Shown in pieces: positions 54,854 through 64,000 of a DNA stretch of 64,000 nucleotides; within the stretch, counting starts at the first letter, position 1, and the number at the start of each line of letters is the position of its first letter. The position numbers and the translations under genes were made by a program. The DNA is from Pseudomonas fluorescens. GTDB lineage: Bacteria; Pseudomonadota; Gammaproteobacteria; Pseudomonadales; Pseudomonadaceae. The DNA is taken from positions 1,036,501-1,100,500 of the forward strand of contig NZ_CP078138.1 of assembly GCF_019212185.1 (NCBI RefSeq). The letters run 5' to 3'. The notes under the pieces were generated by a model that saw only the letters and a program-made list of their open reading frames with translations, made no database searches and had not been told where the DNA came from.

Positions 54854-55864
54854 TCAGCGCTGGTGACGGATGCGTGGGTTGGCAAAGCCGTAGAGGATGT
54901 CCACCACGAAGTTGACCAGGATCACCAGGCAGGCGATCAGCAAAATACCGTTTTGCACCACCGGATAATCCCGGGCGCCGATGGCCTCGATCAGCCATTT
55001 GCCGATGCCCGGCCAGGAGAAAATGGTCTCGGTCAGCACTGCACCGGCAAGCAGCGTACCGACCTGCAGGCCGACCACCGTCAGCACCGGATCAGCGCGT
55101 TGCGCAGGCCGTGGACGAACACCACGCGCGCCGGCGAGAGGCCTTTGGCCTTGGCGGTGCGGATGTAATCTTCGCGCAGCACTTCGAGCATCGAAGAACG
55201 GGTCATCCGCGCAATCACCGCCAGCGGGATGGTGCCGAGGACGATGGCCGGCAGAATCAGGTGGTGCAGGGCGTCGAAAAACGCGTCCGGCTCGTCGGCC
55301 AGCAGGGTATCGATCAGCATGAAACCAGTGCGCGGCTCAATGTCGTAGAGCAGGTCGATCCGCCCGGACACCGGGGTCCAGCCCAGGCTCACGGAGAAGA
55401 ACATGATGAGGATCAGGCCCCACCAGAAGATCGGCATCGAATAACCGGCGAGGGAAATCCCCATCACCCCATGGTCAAACAGCGACCCTCGCTTGAGCGC
55501 CGCAATCACCCCGGCCAGCAGGCCGAGGATGCTGGCGAACAACAGCGCAGCCATGGACAGCTCGAGAGTCGCCGGGAACAGCGAAGTGAACTCGGTCCAC
55601 ACGCTCTCGCGGGTACGCAGCGATTCACCCAGGTCGCCCTGGGCCAGTTTGCCGACGTAGTCCAGGTACTGGGCGTACAGCGGCTTGTTCAATCCAAGGC
55701 GTTCCATTGCCTGAGCGTGCATTTCGGGGTCGACACGGCGTTCGCCCATCATGACTTCCACGGGGGTCGCCGGGGATCATGCGAATCAACGCGAACGTCA
55801 GCAGGGTGATGCCGAAGAACGTGGGGATCAGCAGTCCCAGTCGGCGGGCAATAAAACTAAACAT
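54854..55864 (-). pseudogene. dppB: Dipeptide ABC transporter permease DppB (two frame breaks)
   Basis: An inner-membrane permease of 336 residues. It starts MFSFIARRLGLLIPTFFGIT and has the family segments LIRMIPGDP, SIFWWG-type core residues (YSMPIFWWGLILIM) and the coupling loop DYIRTAKAKGLSP. Two compensating breaks keep the span a multiple of three: an extra base in a GGGGG run at 55762-55766 and a missing base near 55089-55090 (ATCCGGTGC, expected ATCCCGGTGC). The last 77 codons are therefore out of frame with the middle. The mature sequence matches DppB on both sides. Confidence 0.85.
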
Positions 55865-55936
55865 CTTCAGGTGTACCTCATCAGCCGGTTAGGCGTACCG
55901 GCCAGCCCCAGGGTGCGGGTTGGCCGGGGTTTTTTT

Positions 55937-57531
55937 CTACTTCACCTGGGTGGTGGCGAAGTTATTGTTGGTCAGCGGATTCATGTGATAACCGTCGACA
56001 TTCTTGCGCATGGCGGTAAACATTTTCGGGTGCGCCTGGTCGATCCACACCACTTCGTCGTGGAGGATGGCCAGGGCTTTTTCATAGAGAGCAGCACGCT
56101 CGGCGGTGTCGGTGGTGGACCGAGCCTGGGTGATCAGTTCCTGAAATGGCTGGTTGCACCAGCGGCTGTAGTTTTCGCCGTTTTTGGCGGCTTCGCAACT
56201 CAGCAGCGGGGTCAGGAAGTTATCCGGATCACCGTTGTCGCCGCTCCAGCCGGCGGATACCAGGTCGTGTTCGCCTTTCTTCGCGCGCTTGAGCATTTCG
56301 GCCCATTCCATGACTCGGATGTCGATCTTGATACCGACTTTGGCCAGGTCAGCCTGGATCAACTGCGCACCCAGTTGCGGGTTCGGGTTGGTCGGCCCAC
56401 CGGCGTTGCGGGTGTACAGGGTGAAGACCGTACCTGGCGGTACCCCGGCTTCCTTGAGCAGGGCGCGAGCCTTGTCGAGGTCCTGGGGCGGGTTCTGCAG
56501 TGCCGTGTTGTAGCCTAGCAGAGCCGGCGGATACGGGTTGACCGCGGCAATCGCGTTGCCTTTGCCGTACAGGGTGTCGACGTAGGTCTGCTTGTCCAGC
56601 GCCAACTCGATGGCCTGGCGCACGCGCACATCGCTCAGGTATTTGTGGCTGGTGTTGATCGCGGTGTAGCCGGTGGACATTGAGGCGATACCCACTACCT
56701 GCAGGTTCGGATCGGCCTGGATGCTCGGCACGTCATCGGGTTTCGGGTATAGCGCGACCTGGCATTCGTTGGCCTTGAGCTTTTGCAGGCGCGTGTTGTT
56801 GTCCGGGGTGATGGCGAAGATCAGTGGATCGGCCGGCGCCTTGCCACGGAAGTATTCCGGGTTGGCCTTGTAGCGGACCTGGGCATCCTTGCGTAGCGCT
56901 GGAAGATGAACGGTCCGGTGCCAATCGGTTTGCTGTTGAGGTCGGCCATTTTATTGGCCTTGAGCAACTGATCGGCGTACTCGGCCGAGTGGATCGAAGT
57001 GAAGGCCATGCCGAGGTCGAGCAGGAATGGCGCCTCGGGACGGTTCAGGGTGAACTTGACCGTCAGATCGTCGACTTTCTCGACGCTTTTCAGCAGGTTC
57101 TGAAAGTCCATGCTTTCAAAGTACGGGAAACCGACAGTGGACTGCTTGTGCCACGGGTGGTTCGGGTCCAGCTGGCGCTGGAAGCTCCAGACCACGTCGT
57201 CGGCATTCAGTGGCCGCGTCGGTTTGAAATAGTCGGTGGTGTGAAAGGTCACGCCCTGGCGCAAGTGGAAGGTGTACTGCAGGCCGTCCGGGCTGATTTC
57301 CCAGCGTTCGGCCAGCGCCGGCTGGATCTCGGCGGTGCCGGGCTTGAAGTCGACCAGACGATTGAACAGGGTTTCCGCTGCCGCGTCGGCGGTCACGGCG
57401 GTGGTGTAGAGCACCGGGTCGAAACCCTCCGGGCTGGCTTCGGTGCAGACCACCAGGGGTTTTGCCGAAGCGCCGATCGCTGTCGCCAGCAGGGTGGCGG
57501 CGAGCGCGGCGCGCAAGGGAAGCATATTCAT
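55937..57531 (-). pseudogene. dppA: Peptide-binding protein DppA (one frame break)
   Basis: A periplasmic extracytoplasmic binding protein (SBP_bac_5), 531 residues when read through one missing base near 56891 (QRYA, then KDAQVRYK expected). The signal peptide spans MNMLPLRAALAATLLATAIG (cleavage after ASA). Conserved blocks are EASPEGFDPVLYTT, RQGVTFHTTDYFKPTR, KPIGTGPFIF and the C-terminal SAGWSGDNGDPDNF. GGAGGG lies 5 bases before the ATG. It precedes dppB by 72 bases. A GC-rich stem at 55900-55925 lies between. It is the binding protein closest to the permease genes and so the likely main partner. Confidence 0.87.
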
Positions 57532-57607
57532 GTAAACCCTCCGTAACCAATGAGGCAGATTAGTCGTTGAGGCCGATTCGTCGAATTGGCCTCGGTGTTG
57601 TTGCGAC

Positions 57608-59024
57608 TTACAGGATGTTGAACGGAATGGTGGTGACCAGACGGAACTCGTTGATGCTGCCGTCAGCCTGGTTCTCGCTCGCCCGGTGCGCGGTGTAGGT
57701 GCCGCGTACGGTGGTGGCTTTCAGCGGACCGCTCTGCACCGCGTAGGTTGCACCGATGCCATATTCATAGTGGTGCTCGCCGTCCTGCGCCTGGATGCCG
57801 TCGTAGCCGGTACCGGTGTAGTGTGTACCGTCGATGCCCCAGCCGCGCGCCTGGTAGATGTTGAACTTCAGGCCCGGTACGCCGTACTCGGCCATGTTCA
57901 AGCCGTAGGCAACCTGGAAGGATTTCTCGTTCGGGCCGTTGAAGTCCGACAGCAGGGAGTTGGCCAGGTAGATGCCGTTGGTTTCGTGCAGATAGTCGAA
58001 GTACTCGTTACCGTTCACTTGCTGGTAGGAGAAGGTCAGGGTGTGTGCCTGGTGGGTCAGGCCGAACGACAGCGAGTAGGTGTCGTTGTCGATGTTGCCC
58101 AGCTTGGCTTTGCCTTCTTCCTGGGTCTTGTAGTAGTTCAGGCCGGTGGTCAGGCTCACGACCGAGCTGTCGCCCAGCACGTGGGTGGCGCCGAAGTAGT
58201 ACTGGTTCCACAGGTCTTCAGCCTGGGTCGCCCAGAGGCTGGTGGTCAGGCTGGCCAGCGGCGAGTAGCTGATGCCGGCGGTGTTGACGTGATCGGCTTC
58301 GGCATTGATGTCGCCGTATTCGGAGCGAAATTTGCTCAGACTCTCTTCGGTACGCGGTGAGTTGCGATCGAAGGTGGCGAGGTCAAAGGCCAGGTTGTTC
58401 AGCTCTTCGCTGTGCAGCGCCACGCCCTGGAAGCTCGAGGGCAGGGCACGGTTGCCGATCACGTCGACCTGCGGGCTGCTGAAGTTCATGCGGCCGGCGG
58501 TCAGGGTGGTGTTGGACATGCGTGCCTTGACGTTGGCCAGGCCCAGCTTGCTCCACTGGCCCTGGGCGTCGCCGCCTTCCTTGGTCAGGGTGCGGTTGTT
58601 GCCCGCGCCTGGACGAGTGCCCGGTGCGCCGCCGTTGTTCGAGGCGAGGTTTTCCCGATCACGTTCCAGGGCGATGGCGTTGTACGCCGCCAGCTCGGTG
58701 CTGAAGCCCACGGTGCCTTCGGTGAAACCGGAGTTGTATTTGATGATGGTGCCCTGGACCCAGTTGATACGACGATCAGTCGGGGTCGAAAACACCATCT
58801 TTCTTGTAGGCGAACTTGCCGCCGCGCTTCAGTTGTTCGTTGGCGTACCAGTTACGGGTACTGCCGTCGATCTTCTGGCCTTCGACGAAGCCGGTGGCCT
58901 CGGATTGGGCGTTGCCGGTGTTCACAGTCACCGGGTTGAACGCCTGGCTTTGTGGTTCGGCGTAAGCGGTGGCGGTGATGCTGCTGATGGCCAGGGCCAG
59001 CAGTGCGGTGTTGCTCAGTTTCAT
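57608..59024 (-). pseudogene. OprD-family outer-membrane porin (OpdP/OpdD-like, one frame break)
   Basis: A substrate-specific porin of about 471 residues that should let peptides or small substrates across the outer membrane. The signal peptide is MKLSNTALLALAISSITATA (cleavage after AYA). It has OprD hallmarks such as NWVQGTIIKYNSGFTEGTVGF and many alternating beta strands, ending in TTIPFNIL. The break lies in an AAAA run at 58789-58792 (one extra base), which splits it after residue 80. It lies between two dppA-like genes, as the P. aeruginosa porin (PA4501) does. The exact substrate is unknown, so I give no symbol. GGAG precedes the ATG. Confidence 0.87.
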
Positions 59025-59105
59025 CAGTGAAGCTCCTTACTTTCTTTTTATAAACACCGGTCTTTGTGGTTGATCCGGTTAGGTGGTTAACGCATACAAG
59101 GCATC

Positions 59106-59117
59106 GCAAACGTTTGC
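59106..59117. promoter_or_regulatory. Perfect LacI/PurR-type operator palindrome
   Basis: GCAAACGTTTGC is a perfect 12-base palindrome and equals the core of the E. coli PurR box. It lies 82 bases upstream of the porin ATG and 76 bases after the preceding dppA-like stop. It may be an operator for a LacI-family regulator that acts on a promoter internal to the operon. Confidence 0.6.
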
Positions 59118-59192
59118 ATGAGGGCAGATCGCCGATTTCAGGCAGCAGTGTGGCGTGAGGGCGAATTTCGCCCCCAGGTTTGGTTAATGGGT

Positions 59193-60799
59193 TTATTGGT
59201 CTATACCGACACCGGAGAACACGTTGCGGCCGAAGGGACTGACCTTGAAGCCTTCGACTTTGGCGCTCAAGGGCTGGTTGACCGTCGAGTGGGCAACCGG
59301 GGTGATCGGCACTTGCTGCTTGAGCAACTGCTGGGCCTGTTTGTAGAGCACCGTGCGCTGGTCACGGTCGGTGACGATCTTGGCTTGCTTGATCAGCTTG
59401 TCGTACTGGGGGTCGCACCACATGGAGTAGTTGTTGCCGCCAATCGCGTCGCAGCTGTACAAGGTGCCCAGCCAGTTGTCCGGGTCACCGTTATCGCCGG
59501 TCCAGCCGATCAGGCTGATGTCATGCTCGCCGTTCTTGGTGCGCTTGATGTACTCGCCCCATTCGTAGCTGACGATCTTCACTTTCAGGCCGATTTTTGC
59601 CCAGTCGGCCTGGAGCATTTCCGCCATCAGTTTGGCGTTGGGGTTGTACGGACGCTGCACCGGCATGGCCCACAGGGTGATCTCGGTGCCTTCCTTGACA
59701 CCGGCAGCGCGGAGCATTTCCTTGGCTTTTTCCGGGTTGAAGGCGGCGTCCTTGATGGTCTCGTCGTAGGACCACTGGGTTGGCGGCATGGCGTTGACCG
59801 CCAACTGGCCGGCGCCCTGGTACACGGCATTGAGGATGCCTTGCTTGTTCACCGCCATGTCCAGCGCCTGGCGCACTTCGAGCTGGTCGAACGGCTTGTG
59901 GCGCACGTTGTAGGCGATGTAGCCGAGGTTGAAGCCGGGTTTTTTCGATCAGTTGCAGTTTCGGGTCTTTCTTCAGTGCCTCGACGTCCGCCGGGCGCGG
60001 ATGCAGAGTGACCTGGCATTCACCGGCCTTGAGTTTCTGCACGCGCACCGAGGCGTCGGTGTTGATCGCAAAAATCAGCTGGTCGAGCTTGACCCGGCTT
60101 GGGTCCCAGTACTGTTTGTTGCCCGCGTAGCGGATCTGCGAATCTTTCTGGTAGCGCTGGAACACGAACGGCCCGGTACCGACCGGCTTCTGGTTGATTT
60201 CGCTGGGTTTGCCGGCGGCGAGCAACTGGTCGGCGTATTCGGCAGATAGGATCGAGGCGAAACTCATGGCGATGTTCTGGATGAACGCGGCGTCTACCGT
60301 ATTCAGGGTCATGACCACCGTCAGCGGCCCGGTCTTCTCGACCTTGGCGATGTTCTTGTTCAGGCTCATCCCGTTGAAGTAGGGGAACTCGGTGGGGTAA
60401 GCCTTGCGGAAGGGGTGCTCGGCATCGAGCATGCGGTTGAAGGTGAAGAGCACGTCGTCGGCATTGAAGTCGCGGCTCGGTGTGAAGTACTTGGTTGGTG
60501 GTGTGAAACTTCACCCCTTCGCGCAGGTGGAAGGTGTAGGTCAGGCCATCCTCGGATATATCCCAGTCGGTCGCCAGGCCCGGCACCACGGTGGTCGCGC
60601 CTTTTTCGAACTCGACCAGGCGGTTGTACAGCGGCTCGGCGGCATCGTTGTCGGTCGCGGTGGTGTATTGCGCGGTGTCGAAACCGGCCGGGCTGCCCTC
60701 GGAGCAGAACACCAGGCTGTTGCTTGCAGCGTGACTGATGGATGTGGCGGCCAACAGGCCGGTGCCCAACAGGGCGGATAAAACCAGTTGATGGCGCAT
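59193..60799 (-). pseudogene. Peptide-binding protein, DppA paralogue 2 (two frame breaks)
   Basis: A periplasmic SBP_bac_5 protein of about 534 residues, from ATG 60799 (MRHQLVLSALLGTGLLAATS, cleavage after HAA). Conserved blocks are CSEGSPAGFDTAQYTT, LREGVKFHTTN, KPVGTGPFVFQRYQKDS, EVRQALDMAVNKQ and GWTGDNGDPDNWL. Breaks: an extra base near 60493 (ACCACCAACCAAG) and an extra base in a TTTTTT run at 59940-59945. It is close to the gene at 61089 through most of its length, suggesting a tandem duplication. Ligand preference may differ. The family binds dipeptides, delta-aminolevulinate or heme. Confidence 0.85.
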
Positions 60800-61051
60800 G
60801 ACGCTCCCTCTCTTATTCGATGTAAACCCTTGTCCCGTCCGGGGGACGTGCGGGTACAGATCCATGGATTCAGCAAAACCGGCTCCAATACGATACGACC
60901 GGTCGTCGACGGTAGTCAGTCGAGGCTCGGGTAGTAAAGTAAATGCGTAAGGTCCGAAAGACAGGTAAGAAAAGTCGACGCGTCGTAGCCCTGCGAAGTA
61001 GTTCGCAATGCTATGGATGTGTAGGCAAAGTCCGCTGTCTGGGCAGGTTGC

Positions 61052-61082
61052 GCCGTGGCGACGTCATTGACGTCGCCACGGC
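61052..61082. promoter_or_regulatory. 14-base-pair perfect hairpin after dppA paralogue 1
   Basis: GCCGTGGCGACGTC and GACGTCGCCACGGC around ATT, beginning 7 bases after the stop of the upstream gene. There is no T run. It is likely a 3' stabiliser that favours the first binding-protein mRNA over downstream genes. The remaining gap 60800-61051 holds no gene. Confidence 0.65.
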
Positions 61083-61088
61083 TGACCC

Positions 61089-62713
61089 TTACTTGCTGAC
61101 GCTGACGCCGTAGAAGGAGTTCAAGCCAAACGGGCTGATCTTGAAGTCCTGCACGGTGTTGCGCATGGGTTGATACACCGTCGAGTGCGCGATAGGTGTC
61201 ATCGGGACTGCATCTTTGAGGAGGTGTTGCGCCTGCTTGTACAGCTCGGTGCGTTTGGCAACGTCGGTGGTCGCCTTGGCTTCCTTGATGATGGTGTCGT
61301 ACGGCTTGTCACACCATTTCGAGAAGTTGTTACCGCTCAGGGAGTCGCAGCCGAACAGCACGTTCAGCCAGTTGTCCGGTCACCATTGTCACCGCTCCAG
61401 CCAATGATCATGGCCTGGTTCTCGCCACCTTTGGAACGCTTGATGTACTCGCCCCACTCGTAGCTGACGATGTTGACCTTGAGGCCGATCTTCGCCCAGT
61501 CCGACTGCAGCATTTCAGCCATCAGCTTGGCGTTCGGGTTGTACGGACGCTGGACCGGCATGGCCCACAGGGTGATTTCGGTGCCCGGCTTGATGTCGGC
61601 CTTTTTCAGCAGTTCCTTGGCCTTTTCCGGATCGTACTTGGCGTCCTTGATGGTGTCGTCATAGGACCACTGGGTCGGCGGCATGGCGTTGACCGCCAAC
61701 TGGCCGGCGCCTTGGTAAACCGAGTCGATGATCTGCTGTTTGTTCACCGCCATGTCCAGCGCCTGGCGAACTTCGAGCTTGGCCAGCGGGTTGGCGTCGG
61801 TGCGGCCCTTGAGCACCGGCATCACGTTGTAGGCGATGTAGCCGAGGTTGAAGCCGGCCTGGTGCGGCAGTTGCAGGTTCTTGTCTTCGCCCAGGGCCTT
61901 GAGGTCGGCCGGACGCGCGGGAACAGGGTGACCTGGCACTCGTTTTTCTTCAGCTTCTGGATACGCACCGACGGGTCGGTGGTGATGGCAAAGATCAGGT
62001 TGTCGATCTTCACGTCTTCAGGCTTCCAGTAGTCCTTGTTGCCGGTGTAGCGGATGTTGGAGTCTTTCTGGTAACTCTTGAACACGAATGGACCAGTGCC
62101 GACCGGCTTCTGGTTGATGTCGCCGGGCTTGCCTTCCTTCAACAGTTGCGCGGCGTATTCGGCGGACTGGATCGAGGCGAAACTCATGGCCATGTTCTGG
62201 ATGAATGCGGCGTCGACAGTGCCCAGGGTGAACTTGACGGTCTTATCGTCGATTTTTTCGATGTTCTTGATGTTGGTGTCCATCCCCATGTCCGTGAAGT
62301 ACGGGAACTCGGTGGTAGGCTTTGCGGAACGGCATGTCCTTGTCGATCATGCGGTTGAAAGTAAACAGCACGTCGTCGGCGTTGAATTCACGGGTCGGCT
62401 TGAAATACGGTGTGGTATGGAACTTGACCCCTTCGCGCAGGTGGAAGGTGTAGGTCAGGCCATCCGGGGACACGTCCCAGCTGGTCGCCAGGCCAGGCAC
62501 CACGGCGGTGCCGCCACGTTCGAACTGGCTCAGGCGGTTGAACATGGTTTCTGCCGAGGCGTCGAAGTCGGTTCCGGTGGTGTACTGGCCTGGGTCAAAA
62601 CCGGCCGGGCTCCCTTCGGAGCAGAACACCAGGTTAGTCGCAGCGGAGGCGAAGGGTGCGCTAGCTAGCAAGCTGGCGCCGACTAAAAACGGAATGACCG
62701 CGTGTTTGAGCAT
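61089..62713 (-). pseudogene. Peptide-binding protein, DppA paralogue 1 (three frame breaks)
   Basis: The first gene of the dpp cluster: a periplasmic binding protein of about 540 residues from ATG 62713 (MLKHAVIPFLVGASLLASAP, cleavage after ASA). Conserved blocks are CSEGSPAGFDPGQYTT, KFHTTPYFKPTREFNADDV, KPVGTGPFVFKSYQKDS and GWSGDNGD. Breaks: near 62313-62316 (two bases missing or one extra, at KAYP), at 61914-61919 (GCGCG, two extra or one missing) and near 61378-61381 (GACCGG, one missing). It is about as long as paralogue 2 and very similar. A palindrome and likely promoter lie upstream. Confidence 0.83.
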
Positions 62714-62836
62714 GGTGGCCTCATGATTTGTTGTCATTTTTGGAATTAGAGGACGACCTCGTGAGTCGACCTGCGGATACTTATGCAGGGGCTATACCCA
62801 ATGCAAGATGCCGAGCGGCTACAAGGATTAAACAGT

Positions 62837-62850
62837 GGTACGAACGTACC
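62837..62850. promoter_or_regulatory. Palindrome upstream of the dpp cluster
   Basis: GGTACG-AA-CGTACC has perfect 6-base arms, 124 bases before the first dppA-like ATG. A possible minus-strand promoter (TTGCAT, 17 bases, TAAGTA) lies between the palindrome and the gene. The 357-base gap 62714-63070 has no gene. Confidence 0.45.
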
Positions 62851-63070
62851 TTAATGTCGCATATGTATAAACTTTGCCGCATTTGACCGTTTGCGCAGGG
62901 TTTTTTTTCAGTGCAATGGTCGCACCAATATGGTGCCTGGGCGGTAGCGATCGCCCCCTGTTGGGGCGGCGGTGTTACCGAACTATACGTACAGCCTAGA
63001 CGGCTTTTTCGTGTTGGCGAGAGGGAAAACAAACCCGCAGGAGGCCCTGCAGGTTTTGTCGCGCGAGGGG

Positions 63071-63786
63071 TTACGGCATCAGTACTTCAATCGAGCCATC
63101 GGCGGTCATGCTCACCTGGCTGGTGCCGGCTTCGACATCCGGGGTGACGGTGCTGAATCCATGGCGGCGGCCTTCATCATCATCGGCGCGCGCATGTAGG
63201 GCTGTGGATAACCGTTGGTGTTGAGGTTCAGGTTGACGATCTTGTAACCCTTGCCGCCCAGGGCTTCGGTGGTCAACTGGGCGCGAGCCTTGAACGCGTT
63301 CACCGCCTGCTTGAGCAGGGCATCTTCGCTGGCCTTGCGGGTCGGGTCGGCAATGGCGAAGTCCATGCCGGCCATTTTCAGTCCGGTGAGCAATTCGCCG
63401 GTGAGCTTGGACAGCGCGGCGAAGTCCGAGCTTTCCAGGCGCAGTTCGGCGCGCTCACGCCAGCCGGTGATTTTCTGGCCCTTGTCGTCGTAGATCGGGT
63501 AGCTGTTGCGGCTGCCCTGGCGCAGGGTCACGTCCTTGACCTGGCGGGCCTGGCCGAGGGCCTTGTTCATGGTGGTGCTGATGTCGGCGGCGAGCTTGGC
63601 CGGATCGGTGTTCTGCTCTTCGGTGTAGAGCGTCACGATCATCAGGTCGCGGGCCACTTCCTGGCTGACTTCGGCGCGCAGGGAAATCTGGTTGTAGTGC
63701 AGTTCGTCCGCGGCCAGGGTCGGGAGGCTGGCCACGGTGCCGGCGCTGAGGGCGAGAAGGGCGACGCTGCGGCGAAAAGTGTGCAT
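63071..63786 (-). pseudogene. SIMPL (DUF541) domain periplasmic protein (frame break near C-terminus)
   Basis: A SIMPL/BP26-family protein of about 238 residues from ATG 63786 (MHTFRRSVALLALSAG, signal peptide cleaved after LAA), with AAGGAG 7 bases upstream. It has the DMIVTLYTEE-like segment LMIVTLYTEEQNTDPAKLA, NKALGQARQVKDV, and the ALTEALGGKGYK-like block. The function of SIMPL proteins is poorly known. A base is missing near 63148. Restoring it gives an ending TSQVSMTADGSIEVLMP with TAA at 63071-63073, typical of the family. As given, the frame ends early at 63112. Confidence 0.8.
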
Positions 63787-63917
63787 GAAAGCTCCTTGGA
63801 TAATGCGCAGGGATAATGATCCGAACCTGCGTTGACCCATCAGACTCTAGCTTTTAATGTCCGGTTCACCCAGTTACAACTTCTATACAGATCTGAATGT
63901 GGCAGCGGAAAAAACCT

Positions 63918-63940
63918 CGTAGGAGCGAGCTTGCTCGCGA
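63918..63940. repeat. REP element near the window end
   Basis: CGTAGGAGCGAGCTTGCTCGCG, the standard Pseudomonas REP form. The last bases of the window (TTTTTCGCGA) look like the start of an inverted partner, so a head-to-head pair is probably cut by the window edge. Confidence 0.75.
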
Positions 63941-64000
63941 AAAGCGTAAACGATAACGCGGTCCTTCTGAACAAACGTGGCGCTCTCAAGTTTTTCGCGA

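Overview
The window looks like a chromosome segment of a fluorescent-group Pseudomonas (close to P. fluorescens / P. putida). The basis is GC-rich coding sequence with strong G/C third positions, Pseudomonas-type gene order (dnaK-dnaJ-dapB-carA-carB-greA, then secG-tRNA-Leu-tRNA-fMet-rimP-nusA-infB-rbfA-truB-rpsO-pnp, then nadC/ampDE), REP palindromes of the GTAGGAGCGAGC type, and P. aeruginosa-like piu and dpp loci. No prophage, insertion sequence or CRISPR array is visible.

Layout. 1-11.3 kb: end of dnaK, dnaJ, dapB, carAB, greA, a small membrane protein, divergent yhbY/rlmE, ftsH. 11.3-14.7 kb: folP, glmM, tpiA, secG. 14.7-15.0 kb: tRNA-Leu(GAG) and initiator tRNA-Met. 15.1-23.8 kb: the rimP-nusA-infB-rbfA-truB-rpsO-pnp transcription/translation operon. 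24.0-29.7 kb: tRNA-Thr(CGT), a small conserved protein, nadC (minus), ampD-ampE, a chemotaxis receptor and an unknown zinc-ribbon membrane protein. 29.7-37.3 kb: a TatD-family hydrolase and cra on the minus strand, divergent from the fructose PTS operon fruB-fruK-fruA, with a Cra operator between them. 37.3-44.0 kb: an iron-uptake locus, with a PepSY/flavoreductase fusion and the piuA TonB receptor on the minus strand facing piuC and a Sel1-repeat gene. 44.0-45.2 kb: an ornithine/lysine-type decarboxylase. 45.9-49.3 kb: a four-gene OpuC-type osmoprotectant ABC importer. 49.6-51.2 kb: prfC. 51.6 kb: a small secreted acidic protein. 52-62.7 kb: a peptide-uptake operon on the minus strand, in transcription order dppA-like, dppA-like, OprD-family porin, dppA, dppB, dppC, dppD, dppF. 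63.1-63.8 kb: a SIMPL-domain protein.

The most striking feature is a sharp change in reading-frame integrity. Everything from 1 to 51.9 kb reads intact. Between 51.97 and 63.79 kb, eight of nine genes carry one to three 1-2 nt frame breaks (dppD is the exception), although the protein sequence on both sides of each break still matches its family. Many of the breaks lie in short homopolymers. I infer sequencing or assembly error more than gene decay. I therefore give each gene as one full-length frameshifted locus, with the break positions.

Other points worth checking are regulatory. They include a perfect GCAAACGTTTGC LacI/PurR-type palindrome ahead of the porin gene, a terminator-like hairpin in the leader of the decarboxylase gene, a terminator/attenuator just before carA, tandem hairpins ahead of rpsO, and perfect palindromes at 8437-8455 and 62837-62850. 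I found no clearly new multi-gene system.
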